Assembly: GCA_021186555.1 (NCBI GenBank)
Contig: JAJKFL010000005.1
Location: forward strand, 12,017,135-12,081,134
Reading direction: 5' to 3'
DNA length: 64,000 nucleotides
DNA from: Reticulitermes speratus
Lineage: Eukaryota > Arthropoda > Insecta > Blattodea > Rhinotermitidae
Under the pieces are notes generated by a model. The model was not told the origin of the DNA. It did not search any database and saw nothing but the letters and a program-made list of their open reading frames with translations. Shown in pieces: positions 48,001 to 61,500 of the stretch. Both the position numbers and the translations under genes were made by a program. Within the stretch, counting starts at the first letter, position 1; every line of letters begins with the position of its first letter.

Positions 48001-51000
48001 GGTTTAAGTTGAAGTAAAACGAACTTTGCTGATTAAAGTACTTATATCTACTGACGTTACGAAAAAAATATTAGTCTCATGTTAGGAATCAGAAAGAGTG
48101 AAATACAACTATGGTTTCTTTATACTTGACAATAGGAATAATGATATGTGTACTAAAATTTAGTTCTTAGACATAGACGTTCCGAGAAAACCATTTGAAA
48201 TTTTAAGTTTTCAGCTTCCAAAACTTTGAATTGAAACAATCTAAATTTAACCGTAAACAAGATTATTGTTTGATAAATTTAGGAAAGTAAAACCATCTGT
48301 CTAATAGTTTTGTTTACATAGATGTCATTTCTTTGGTTTAAGTTGAAGTAAAAACGAACTTGTGATTAAAGACTTAATTCTACTGACGTACGAGAAAAAT
48401 ATTGTGTCTCATATGTTGAGAATCAAAAGGTGAAATACAACTATGGCTTTTTTATATCTGACAATAGGAATAATGGATATGTACAAAATTAGTTCTTAGA
48501 CAAGACGTCCGAGAACCATTAAATTTTAAGGTTTGCTTCCAAAACTTGAATTGAAACAATTCAAATTTAACCGTAAACAAGATTTTGTTTGTATAATTAG
48601 GAAAGGTAAACCGTCTTCTAATGTTTTGTTTACATATGATTCATTTCTTTGTTTAGTTGAAGTAAAAACGAACTTTGCTGATTAAAGCACATAATATCAC
48701 TGACGTTACGATAAAAAATTTGTCTCATAGTTAGGAATCAGAAAGAGTGAAATCAACTCCGTCTTTTAGTATCTTTGACAATAGAATTGATTGTGTACTA
48801 AATTTAGTTCTAGAATAACGTTCCGTGAAAACACATTAAATTTTTAAGCGTTTGAGCTCAAAACGTTGATTTGAAACAATTGCTAACATTTAACGTAAAC
48901 AAATGTTGTTTGTATAAAATTTAGGGAAAGGTAAAACCCCAGTCTCTCTAATAGTTTGTTTACATATGATGTCATTTCTTTGGTTAAAGTTGAAGTAAAA
49001 ACGATCTTTGCTGATTAAAGCTCATAATATCTACTGACGTTACGAGTAAAACATTTTGTCTCATATGTTGAGTAATCAGAAAGAGTGAAATACAACTATG
49101 GTTGTCTTTAGTATCTTGACAATAGGAATATAGGATTTGTGTACTAAAATTTAGTTCTTAGGACATAGACGTTCCGAGAAAACACATTTGAAATTTTTAA
49201 GCGTTTTCAGCTTCCAAAACGTTGAATTTGAAACAATTCTAACTTTAACCGTAAACAAGATTATTGTTTGTATAAATTTAGGGAAAGGTAAAACCCCAGT
49301 CTGTCTAATAGTTTTGTTACATATGATGTCATTTCTTTGGTTTAAGTTGAAGTAAAAACGAACTTTGCTGATTAAAGCTACATAATATCTACTGACGTTA
49401 CGAGTAAAAAATGTGTCTCATATGTTGAGAATCAGAAAGAGTGAAATACAACTATGGGTTCTTTAGTATCTTGACAATAGGAATAATGGATATGTGTACT
49501 AAAATTAGTTCTTAGACATAGACGTTCCGAGAAAACACATTTGAAATTTTTAAGCGTTTTCAGCTTCCAAAACGTTGAATTGAAACAATTCTAACTTTAA
49601 CCGTAAACAAGATTATTGTTTGTATAAATTTAGGGAAAGGTAAAACCCCAGTCTGTCTAATAGTTTTGTTTACATATGATGTCATTTCTTTGGTTTAAGT
49701 TGAAGTAAAAACGAACTTTGCTGATTAAAGCTACATAATATCTACTGACGTTACGAGTAAAAATATTGTGTCTCATATGTTGAGTAATCAGAAAGAGTGA
49801 AATACAACTATGGTGTCCTTTAGTATCTTGACAATAGAAATAATAGGATTTGTGTACTAAAATTTAGTTCTTAGACATAGACGTTCCGAGAAACACATTT
49901 GAAATTTTTAAGCGTTTTCAGGTTCCAAAACGTTGAATTGAAACAATTCTAACTTTAACCGTAAACAAGATTATTGTTTGTATAAATTTAGGGAAAGGTG
50001 AAACCCCAGTCTGTCTAATAGTTTTGTTACATATGATGTCATTTCTTTGGTTTAAGTTGAAGTAAAAACGAACTTTGCTGATTAAAGCTACAAATATCTA
50101 CTGACTTACGAGTAAAAATATTGTGTCTCATATGTTGAGAATCAGAAAGAGTGAAATACAACTATGGGTTCTTTAGTATCTTGACAATAGGAATAATGGA
50201 TATGTGTACTAAAATTTAGTTCTTAGACATAGACGTTCCGAGAAAACACATTTAAATTTTTAAGCGTTTTCAGCTTCCAAAACGTTGAATTGAAACAATT
50301 CTAACTTTAACCGTAAACAAGATTATTGTTGTATAAATTTAGGGAAAGGTAAAACCCCAGTCTGTCTAATAGTTTTGTTACATATGATGTCATTTCTTTG
50401 GTTTAAGTTGAAGTAAAAACGAACTTTGCTGATTAAAGCTACATAATATCTACTGACGTTACGAGTAAAAATATTGTGTCTCATATGTTGAGGAATAAGA
50501 AAGAGTGAAATACAACTATGGCTTCTTTAGTATCTTGACAATAGGAATAATGGATATGTGTACTAAAATTTAGTTCTTAGACATAGACGTTCCGAGAAAA
50601 CACATTTGAAATTTTTAAGCGTTTTCAGCTTCCAAAACGTTGAATTGAAACAATTCTAACTTTAACCGTAAACAAGATTATTGTTTGTATAAATTTAGGG
50701 AAAGGTAAAACCCCAGTCTGTCTAATAGTTTTGTTTACATATGATGTCATTTCTTTGGTTTAAGTTGAAGTAAAAACGAACTTTGATGATTAAAGGTACT
50801 TAATGTCTACTGACGTTACGAGTAAAAATATTGTGTCTCATATGTTGAGGAATCAGAAAGTGTGAAATACAACTATGGCTTTCTTTACTATCTTGACAAT
50901 AGGAATAATGGATATGCGTACTAAAATGTAGTTCTTAGACATAGACGATCCGAGAAAACGCATTTGAAATTTTAAGAGTTTTCAGCTTCCAAAACTTTGA

Positions 51001-51060
51001 ATTGAAACAATTCTAACTTAACCGTAAACAAGATTATTGTTTATAAATTAATCGAAAGGT
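42079..51060 (+). repeat. 357-bp satellite array, about 25 units, direct
   Basis: The anchor AGAAAGAGTGAAATACAACT recurs at 42091, 42447, 42805, 43162, 43518, 43876 and 44233, spacing 356-358. The unit is AT-rich and has no conserved ORF. It carries four short dyads: ACTAAA/TTTAGT, CGTTTT/AAAACG, GAATTG/CAATTC and AAACAA/TTGTTT (in one unit at 42870-42994). Early units alternate two variants. From about 44.6 kb single-base deletions increase, with a bad patch at 48.0-48.9 kb. Likely centromeric or pericentromeric heterochromatin, by inference only. Confidence 0.97.
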
Positions 51061-54000
51061 AAATACATACTGTCTAATGTTTTTGTATTGACAAAGAATA
51101 TATTTTGTTACTAAAGTTGACTAAAACGACTTTGTGATAAGTACATAATTTAATAAAGAGTAAAAATATGTGTATATATTAGAATAAAAGTAGAATAAAT
51201 TTTTGTATAAATTTGGCAAAGTGAAAAACCCAGAATTGTCTAAATTTATTCTATAAATTGATCGATACAATTGTTAATTTAACGTAAACAATTCTTGAAT
51301 TAAAGTAAAAATTCTAACGTTTAACTAAAATGTTATTGTTGTTAAGATTAGAAAGTAAAAAACCATCTTTTATATAGCTACATTAGAATAATGATTTATG
51401 GATAAATTATTTAAACTATGTTAAGTAAAAATCATAGAAATATTACGTTTATACTTTCCAAAGTAATAAACAAGAAGTTAACTAAAAATTATTGTTTTAT
51501 AATTGGAAATAAAATAATTTGTCTAAATAGTTTGTTTACATATGATTCCATTTGTTAAACACATTAAATTATTAAGCTTTTCGATTAAAAGTTAATAAAA
51601 CATCTTAACGTAAGAACAAGATTATGTTTTTTAAGTAAGAAAAGTGAAAACACCATTTCTTATATTTTTTAAATAATATATTCTTTGGTTAATAATTTGT
51701 TCATAGTAGAAACGAGAAAACACTTTGATTTTTAGCTTTTACTACTGAAAGATTGAGTAAAAATTATTTAATCTAAAAGTTCGATTATAAAAGGAAAGTA
51801 TAAAGCTTCGTCTAATAACTTTGAAATAAATATGATTTATAAGTTTAGTTTAAGTAAAAACGTTCGAGTTAAACACATATGAAAATTTAGTTTTAGTTAA
51901 AAATATTTGATTAAATTTAATAAAATGTGAAAAAATATTGTGTTAATTTAGAATGTAAAACTAGTCAATAGGTTATGTTAATATATGTCTTCTTTAGTCT
52001 TCAGTAGAATATAAATTTCTAAATTATTCTTCAAAGACGTTCGATGAAAAATATTAAATTTATATCAGTTAAACATGAATGGTAAATACAATAGTCTTTA
52101 GAGTTAATAAAACCATTGTCTAATAGTAAAATTTACTTCATTGTCATTTCATTTGGTTTAGAAACAATTGAAATTTTTGCGTTTTAAGCTACCAAAATGA
52201 TTTGAATACAATCAAATTTAATCGTTAAAGTTAGTTATAAAATTTAGGAAATAAAACCCAGTTCTAAATATTTGTTAATTATTTGTGTCATAAATTTGTT
52301 TTTGACATAAAACTAGATTAACTGATTAAAATTTTTAAAATTTACTTCAACGTTCGATTAAAAAATTTTCTCAACTTTAACGTAACAGAATTGTTTGTTA
52401 AATTTAGGGAAAGGTAAAACCCGTCTGAATAATAGTTTTTTAATATATGTTATTTTTGTTTAAGTTGAAGTAAAACGTACGAGACTACATTAAACATTAA
52501 GTTATATACATGGTTTGAATAAAAAGTTCTAATTTAAGGAATAAAGATTGAAATAAAATGATGAGTTAAAACTTGTATAGAAGATTTGATAAAATTTATT
52601 TTATGGTTAGGCAAAATAAAAACAATTCTAATTTAAGCTAAAATTTGATTGAAAAATTTAAGTTAAACCAGTTGAGAACAGATTATTATTTAAAATAATT
52701 TGGGTTTTAGTATCTGACAATAGATTATGGTATATGTACATAATATTTGTTTAGAAGTAAAACAATTTGACATAATGAATATATTAATGAATTACAGAAA
52801 TATTGTTCTGAATTGAAACATAATGTAAAAACTTGAGTTGTTTTGATGACAATTATATGGGAAGGTAACCTACAAATATTGTTAACAATAAGTTCGAAAC
52901 AATTGTTTTAAGTTTAAGTAAAAGACGTTCTGATTAAACAATAATATTACTTAACAAGAAATATTTGTTCAATTTAGAAGTAAAACCATACTAAATTGTT
53001 TAATTTGTCATTTCATAGATTAGATTGGAATAAAAATTTGTTCTTAGACATAATCGAAAAGATTAGGTAAAATATTTTAGCTTTTGCTTCCAACAGAAAG
53101 ATGAAATAAACTACTTTACTTTAAAAATTTGAATTGAAAATTAAGGTAAAGTAAAACAGTTATGTTTTTAAATGAGTTCATAAACCATTTCTTATGGTTT
53201 TAAGTAATCAGAAACTTGTTGATTAAGAAAAAATTTACTTAAACAAGATAAAAATATTGTTCTATATTTGGGAAAGAAACCCAGATCTTATGTTTTTTAT
53301 ATATTAATTGGTTTATAGTTGATAAAAAAGTTTGTAGATCTATAGAGTTCCAAAAAATAATTTTACTTTTTCAAACGTTGAGAACATTTTTTAACGCACT
53401 TATGTTAATTAAAAGTAACCCAGTTTTTTGTTAATAGAGTCTTTTGTTAATGAAAAAACTTTGCTGATTAATCTATCTACTTAAAATTGTTCTATGTTGG
53501 GAAAGAGTGAAATACAACTATGGTTTTATATGACAATAGGAATAAGATATGTACTAAAATTTAGTTCTTAGACATGACGTCGAAACCATTTGAAATTTTT
53601 AAGCGTTTCAGCTTCCAAACGTGATGAAACAATCAACTAACGTAAAAATAGTATTTGGTAAACATCTTCTTGTTGTTAATAAACATTTCTTGGTTAATTA
53701 AGTAAAAAAATTCCAATTCAGAGAAAAATTGTCTATTGATAATAAAAATAAATTGTTTTAGTTCTTGACATAGTTGAATACTAAATTATTACTAACTTCG
53801 GAAACATTATTAACGTTACCAAGTATGAAATATAACGTAACAGTTTTAAATTTGATACATTGCTTGTTATAAGATTTTGTTAAGTAATAAACTTGCGTTA
53901 GTAAACATTGGTCATGTTGAGAATCAAAATATGAAATCAACTAGGTTTTATATTGACAATAGAAATGAATAGTTATATTAGATAGACTCGAAAATTTAAT

Positions 54001-54630
54001 TTGGTTCAGCTTCCAAAACGTTGAATTGACAATCAACTTAGTAAAAATATGATGTAAAATTTAGGGTAACATCTGTAAGTTGTAAAGATTTCTGTAAGTA
54101 TAAACACTTGAAAGCTCTATTCATAGAGAAAAAAATTTTATGAATAGAAAGTGAAATGTTATATATCAGAATGATTTAGTTTAAATTCTAAAACCAACAA
54201 TTGAATTTTAATTATAAAACTGTTAAATCTTTACTAACATTTGTTAATAATAGAGGTAAAGCTCTTATTTGTTACAGTATTTGTTAAGTTGAGAAAGATG
54301 ATTAAAGTCTATTCTATAGTAGAGTAAATTGTATTAGAACAAGATGAAAACAATTGTTTTTTCATAAAATGATTGACTAATTTAGTCAAAGTTCAAAAAA
54401 ATGAATAGCTTAGTTCAATTATGAACATCTAATTTAGTAAAGAATTGATATAGATACCCGCGTCTAAATTTTCAATGTACTTGTAATAATAACACTTTAT
54501 TAAATAATGTATGCGTAATAAAATATGCTCGTGAGAACAGAATAAAACTGCTTTAATGAAATAAATAAGATGACAAATTAGTTGAAAGTAAACCATTGAA
54601 ATTTATTAGCTTCTTGAATAAAATTTATTA
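51060..54630 (+). repeat. Same satellite, severely degraded sequence
   Basis: Words of the 357-bp unit are still visible in order, for example GAAAGAGTGAAATACAACT at 53501. They are separated by deletions and scrambled AT-rich sequence. The next clean units resume abruptly at about 54640. This looks more like a failed consensus over a long repeat than ancient decay. Confidence 0.85.
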
Positions 54631-56560
54631 ACTCATATAATCTACTGACGTTACGAGTAAAACATATTTGTCTCATATGTTGAGTAATCAGAAAAGTGAA
54701 ATACAACTATGTTTTCTTTAGTATCTTGACAATAGGAATAATGGATTTGTGTACTAAAATTTAGTTCTTAGACATAGACGTTCCGAGAAAACACATTTGA
54801 AATTTTTAAGCGTTTTCAGCTTCCAAAACGTTGAATTGAAACAATTCTAACTTTAACCGTAAACAAGATTATTGTTTGTATAAATTTAGGGAAAGGTAAA
54901 ACCCCAGTCTGTCTAATAGTTTTGTTTACATATGATGTCATTTCTTTGGTTTAAGTTGAAGTAAAAACGAACTTTGCTGATTAAAGCATACATAATATCT
55001 ACAGACGTTACGAGTAAAAATATTGTGTCTCATATGTTGAGAATCAGAAAAAGTGAAATACAACTATGGTTCTTTAGTATCTTGACAATAGGAATAATGG
55101 ATTGTGTACTAAAATTTAGTTCTTAGACATAGACGTTCCGAGAAAACACATTTGAAATTTTAAGCGTTTTCAGCTTCCAAAACGTTGAATGAAACAATTC
55201 TAACTTTAACCGTAAACAAGATTATTGTTTGTATAAATTTAGGGAAAGGTAAAACCCCAGTCTGTCTAATAGTTTTGTTTACATATGATGTCATTTCTTT
55301 GGTTTAAGTTGAAGTAAAACGAACTTTGCTAATTAAAGCTACATAATATCTACTGACGTTAAGAGTAAAAATATTGTGTCTCATATGTTGAGGAATCAGA
55401 AAGAGTGAAATACAACTATGGGTTTCTTTAGTATCTTGACAATAGGAATAATGGATATGTGTACTAAAATTTAGTTCTTAGACATAGACGTTCCGAGAAA
55501 ACACATTTGAAATTTTAAGCGTTTTCAGCTTCCAAAACGTTGAATTGAAACAATTCTAACTTTAACCGTAAACAAGATTATTGTTTGTATAAATTTAGGG
55601 AAAGGTAAAACCCCAGTCTGTCTAATAGTTTGTTTACATATGATGTCATTTCTTTGGTTTAAGTTGAAGTAAAAACGAACTTTGATGATTAAAGCTACAT
55701 AATATCTACTGACGTTACGAGTAAAAATATTTGTCTCATAGTTGAGTAATCAGAAAGAGTGAAATACAACTATGGCGTTCTTTAGTATCTTGACAATAGG
55801 AATAATGGATATGTGTACTAAAATTTAGTTCTTAGACATAGACGTTCCGAGTAAACACATTTGAAATTTTTAAGCGTTTTCAGCTTCCAAAACGTTGAAT
55901 GAAACAATTCTAAACTTTAACCGTAAACAAGATTATTGTTTGTATAAATTTAGGGAAAGGTAAAACCCCAGTCTGTCTAATAGTTTTGTTTACATATGAT
56001 GTCATTTCTTTGGTTTAAGTTGAAGTAAAAACGAACTTGCTGATTAAAGCTACATTATATCTACTGACGTTACGAGTAAAAATATTGTGTCTCATATGTT
56101 GAGAATCAGAAAGAGTGAAATACAACTATGGTGTTCTTTAGTATCTTGACAATAGGAATAATGGATATGTGTACTAAAATTTAGTTCTTAGACATAGACG
56201 TTCCGAGAAAACACATTTGAAATTTTTAGCGTTTTCAGCTTCCAAAACGTTGATTTGAAACAATTCAAACTTTAACCGTAAACAAGATTATTGTTTGTAT
56301 AAATTTAGGGAAAGGTAAAACCCCAGTCTGTCTAATAGTTTTGTTTACATATGATGTCATTTCTTTGGTTTAAGTTGAAGTAAAAACGAACTTTGCTGAT
56401 TAAAGCTACATAATATCTACTGACATTACGAGTAAAAATATTGTGTCTCATATGTTGAGGAATCAGAAAAGTGTGAAATACAACTATGGCGTTCTTTAGT
56501 ATCTTGACAATAGGAATAATGGATATGTGTACTAAAATTTAGTTTCTTAGACAGAGTTTT
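54630..56560 (+). repeat. Satellite, clean units again
   Basis: About five and a half near-complete 357-bp units in the same orientation as the first block. Confidence 0.95.
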
Positions 56561-59500
56561 CCCAAATAAACACATATGAAATTTTTAAGCGTTTTTAGCT
56601 TCCAAAACGTTTTAATTTAAACAATTTAACTTTAACCCCTAAACAAAATTATTGTTTGTATAAATTAGGGAAAGGTAAAACCCCCGTCTGTCTAATAGTT
56701 TTGTTTACATATGATGTCATTTCTTTGGGTTTAAAATTGAAAAAAAACGAACTTTGCTGATTAAAGCTACATAAAATCTACTGACGTTACGAGTAAAAAT
56801 ATGTGTCTCAATGTTGAGTAATCAGAAAGAGTGAAATACAACTATGGTGTTCTTTAGTTCTTGACAATAGGAATAATGGATTTGTGTACTAAAAATTTAG
56901 TTCTTAGACATAAGACGTTCCGAGAAAAAAAATTTGAAAATTTTTTTGGGTTTTCAGCTTCCAAAACGTTTTAATTGAAAAAAATTCAAAATTTAACCGT
57001 AAACAAATTATTTTTGTAAAATTAGGGAAAGGTAAAACCCCAGTCTGTTAATATTTTTTTTTACATATGAGTCATTTCTTTTGGTTAAGTTGAAATAAAA
57101 CGAACTTTTCTGATTAAAGTAATAAAATCTACTAATTCGATAAAAATATTGGTCTAATTTGAAAAAGAAAAAGTGAAATACAACTATGGGTTTTTTTTAG
57201 TATCTTGACAATAGAATAATGGGTTGTGTACTAAATTTAGTTCTTAGAATGACGTTCCCAGAAAAAAATTTGAAATTTTTAGCGTTTTTAGCTTCCAAAA
57301 CTTTTAAAATTTAAACAATTCAACTTTAACCGAAAAAGATTTTTGTTTGTATAAATTTAGGGAAAAGGGGAAAACCCAGTCTGTTTAAAATTTTTTTACA
57401 AGATGTCATTTCTTTTGGTTTTAAGTTAATAAAAAAAGAACTTTTTGATTAAACTACATAAAATCACTGACTTACGAGTAAAAAATTGTGTCTCATTGTT
57501 GGGGAATCGAAAGGTGAAAAAACAACTTGGCGTTCTTTATATCTTTCATGGAATAATGATTGTGTACTAAAATTTTTTTTAGACTAGCTTCCGAGAAAAA
57601 AAATTATAAATTTTAAGCGTTTTAGCCCAAAACTTGAATTGAAACAATTTAACTTTAACCGTAAAAAAGATTTTGTTTGAAAATTTAGGGAAAGGAAAAC
57701 CCCCAGTCTGTCTAATAGTTTTTTTTACATATGATGATTTTTTTTGGTTTAAGTTTAAATAAAAACGAACTTTGCTGATTAAACACATAATTTCTCTGAC
57801 TTACGAGAAAAATATTTTTCTCATATTTTGAGAATCAAAAAAATTGAAATACAACTTGGGTTCTTTAGTTTTTGAAAATTGGAAAAAATGATTTGTGTAC
57901 TAAAATTTGTTCTTTCATGCTTCCGAGAAAAAACATTTTAAATTTTTTAAGCGTTTTAGCTTCCCAAAAAGTTGAATTGAAAAAATTCTAATTTAAAAGT
58001 AAAAAAATTTTGTTTGTAAAATTTAGGGAAAAATAAAACCCCCCAGTCTGTCTAATAGTTTTGTTTTACATAATAAATTTCTTTTGGTTTTAAATTGAAT
58101 AAAAAAGAACTTTGTGATTAAAGCTAATAATACTAAAGACGTTAGAGAAAAATATGTGTCTCTTGTTGAGGAAAACAAAAGGTGAAAAAAAACTATGGTT
58201 CTTTTTATCTTGACAATAAATTTAAGGATAGGTACAAAATTTTGTTCTTAGACATAACTTCCGAGAAAAAACATTGAAATTTTTTGCTTTTGCTCCAACG
58301 TTTAATTGAAAAATTTAACTTTAACCGTAAAAAAATTTTGTTTTTTATAAATTTGGGGAAAGGGAAAACCCCAGTCGTCTAATGTTTTTTTTCATTTTGG
58401 TATTTTCTTTGGTTTTAAGGAAATAAAAACGAACTTTTCTGATTAAAGCAATTTCTATGACGTTTTGATAAAAAATTGTTCTATATGTTGAGAATGAAAG
58501 GGTGAAATAAACTATGGTTTTTTTTATACTTGACAATAAATAATTTAGTGTACTAAAATTTATTCTTTGACTAACTTCCAGAAAACACATTTGAAATTTT
58601 TAAGCGTTTTTAGCTTCCAAAACTTTTAATTTAAAAAATTCTAACTTTTTAAACCCAAAAAAGATTATTGTTTGTATAAATTTAGGGAAAGGTAAAAACC
58701 CCATCGTCTAATATTTTGTTTACATATGATGTCATTTTTGGGGGAAGGAAATTAAAACGAAAATTTTTGATTAAAGCACATAAAAATCACTGCGTACGAA
58801 TAAAAAATTTTGTCCCCCATATTTGAGAATAGAAAGGTGAAAAAACAACTATGGCTTTTTAATCTTTACAATAGGAAAATGGATAGGTACTAAAATTTGT
58901 TTTCTTAGACTAACGTTCCGAGAAAAACATATGAAATTTTTTAAAGGTTTTAGCTCCAAAATTTGAAAAGAACAATTTCTAAATTTAAAATAAACAAGAT
59001 TTTGTTTTTGTATAAATTTGGAAAGGGGTTAAAAACCCCAGTCCTTTCTAAAAGTTTGTTTACATATGATGTCATTTCTTTGGTTTAAGTTGAATAAAAA
59101 ACGAACTTTGCTGATTAAGCTACAAAAACACGCGTTACGATAAAATATGTGTCTCTATGTTTAGAATCAGAAAATAAATACAACTTGGGTTTTTTTTTAA
59201 AATTTGAAAATAGGAATAAAGGATGTGTACTAAAATTAGTTCTTAGAATAGACGTTCCGAGAAAAACATTTTTAAATTTTTTAAACGTTTCACTTCCAAA
59301 ACGTTGAATAAACAATTCTAACTTTAACCGTAACAAAATTATTGTTTTTTTAAATTTAGGGAAAAGGTAAAACCCCCGTCTTCTAATATTTTTTCATTGA
59401 TGTCATTTTTTTGGTTTAAGTTTAAGTAAAAACGAAATTCTGTTTTAAAGCAATAATTTAAAGGTTCGAGTAAAAATATTTTGTCTCAAATTTTTAGGAA

Positions 59501-61400
59501 TCGAAAGGGGAAAAACTTGGCTTTTATATCTTTACAATGGAATAATGGGTATGTGTACTAAAATTTTGTTCTTAGACAAGACGTTTCCCAAAAACACATT
59601 TAAATTTTAAGCGTTTGTTCCCCAAAATTGAATTGAAAAATTCAACTTAACGTAAAAAAGAATTTTTTAAAAAATTTAGGGGAAAAGGGAAAACCCCCGT
59701 CTTCCCCAAAATTTTTTTTTTTAATTGATTCTTCTTTGGGGGTTTGTTTTAAGTAAAAACGACTTTGGATTAAAAACACATTTTTAAAAAAATTACACGT
59801 TTCGATAAAAATATTTGTCTCAATGTTGAGAATCAGAAAGGTGAAATAAACTATGGTGCTTTAGTTTTGACAATAGGAATAAAAATTTTTTGTACAAAAT
59901 TTATTTTTTAGCATAGACTTCCGAGAAACACATTTTTAAATTTTTAAGCTTTTTCAGCTTCCAAAACTTGATTGAAACATTCTAATTTAACCCTAAACAA
60001 GATTATTTTTTGATAAAATTTTGGGAAAGGGAAAAAACCCCCGTTTCTAATAGTTTTGTTTACAATATGCATTTTTTTGGGTTTTAAATTAAAAAAACGA
60101 ACTTTGTGTTAAAGTATAATTCTAGCGTTCGAGTAAAAATATTGTGTTCATTTTTTGAGGAATCAAAAAATTGAAATACAACTATGGGTTTTTATATTTG
60201 ACAATAGGAAAAAAGGGGGATGGTACTAAATTATTCTTAACATAGACGTTCCGGAAAACCATTTTAAAAAATTTTTAAAAGGGTTTTAGCTTCCCAAAAA
60301 TTTAATTGAAAACTTTTTAATTTAACCCCCAAACAAGATTTTGTTTTTATAAATTTTTGGAAAGGGAAAACCCCATCTGTCTAAAGTTTTTTTACATATA
60401 TGTTTTCTTTTGGGTTTTAAATTGAAGTAAAAACGAACTTGCTGATTAAAGCTACATAATTTCTATACGTTAGGTAAAAATATTGGGCCATATGTTAGGA
60501 ACAGAAAAAATGAATACAACTATGGCTTCTTTTTATCTTTACAATAAATAATGGGTAGTGTACTAAAAATTTAGTTTTAACATAGACGTTCCGAAAAACA
60601 CATTTAAATTTTTAAGCGTTTTGCTTTCCCAAAACGTTGAAATTTAAAAATTCAAAATTTTAACCCTAAACAAATTTTGTTTTTTATAAATTTTGGGGGG
60701 GGTAAAAACCCCCTCTTTAATGTTTGTTACTAGATGTCATTTCTTTGGTTTAAGTTGAAGTAAAACGACTTTGCTGATTTAAAAACCCTAAAATCATGAC
60801 GTTACGATAAAAAATTTTGTCTCTATGTTGGGAATAAAAAAATTTAAATACAACTATGGTTTTTTAGTATCTTGACAATAGGAATAAGGGTTGTGACTAA
60901 AATTTGTTCTTAGCTAGACTTCCGAGAAAAACCCTTTGAAATTTTTAAGCGTTTTTGCTCCAAAAATTTTAATTTTTAAACAATTCTAACTTTAACCGTA
61001 AACAAGATTTTTGTTTGATAAATTTAGGGAAAGGAAAACCCCCCTCTGTCTAATATTTTGTTTACATATGATGAATTTTTTTGGTTTTAAATTAAAAAAA
61101 AAAAAGAACTTTGCTGATTAAAGCACATAATTCTAATGCGTTAAAAAAAAATATGTGTTCAATGTTAGGAATAGAAAGGTGAAATACAACTATGGTTTTT
61201 TATACTTTAAAATAAATATGGGTTTGTGTACAAAATTTAGTTTTTAGAAATGACGTTTCCCAGAAAACCCTTTTAAATTTTAAGTTTTCAGCTTCCAAAC
61301 TTGAATAAAAATTCTAACTTTAACCGAAAAAAAATTATTTTTGTATAAATTTAGGGAAAAAGGAAACCCCCGTCTGTCTAATAGTTTTTTTACATATGAT
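56560..61400 (+). repeat. Satellite with progressive homopolymer and deletion damage
   Basis: Unit order is kept but A, T, C and G runs expand and other bases drop out increasingly up to the gap. The pattern of homopolymer errors points to a poorly polished contig end. Confidence 0.88.
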
Positions 61401-61500
61401 NNNNNNNNNNNNNNNNNNNNNNNNNNNNNNNNNNNNNNNNNNNNNNNNNNNNNNNNNNNNNNNNNNNNNNNNNNNNNNNNNNNNNNNNNNNNNNNNNNNN
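61401..61500. other. Assembly gap, 100 N
   Basis: Exactly 100 Ns, the usual placeholder for a gap of unknown size. The satellite changes orientation across it. Confidence 0.99.

Noticed and set aside
42079-51060. CRISPR-like array
   Set aside because: The units are contiguous 357-bp satellite repeats without short repeats and unique spacers.
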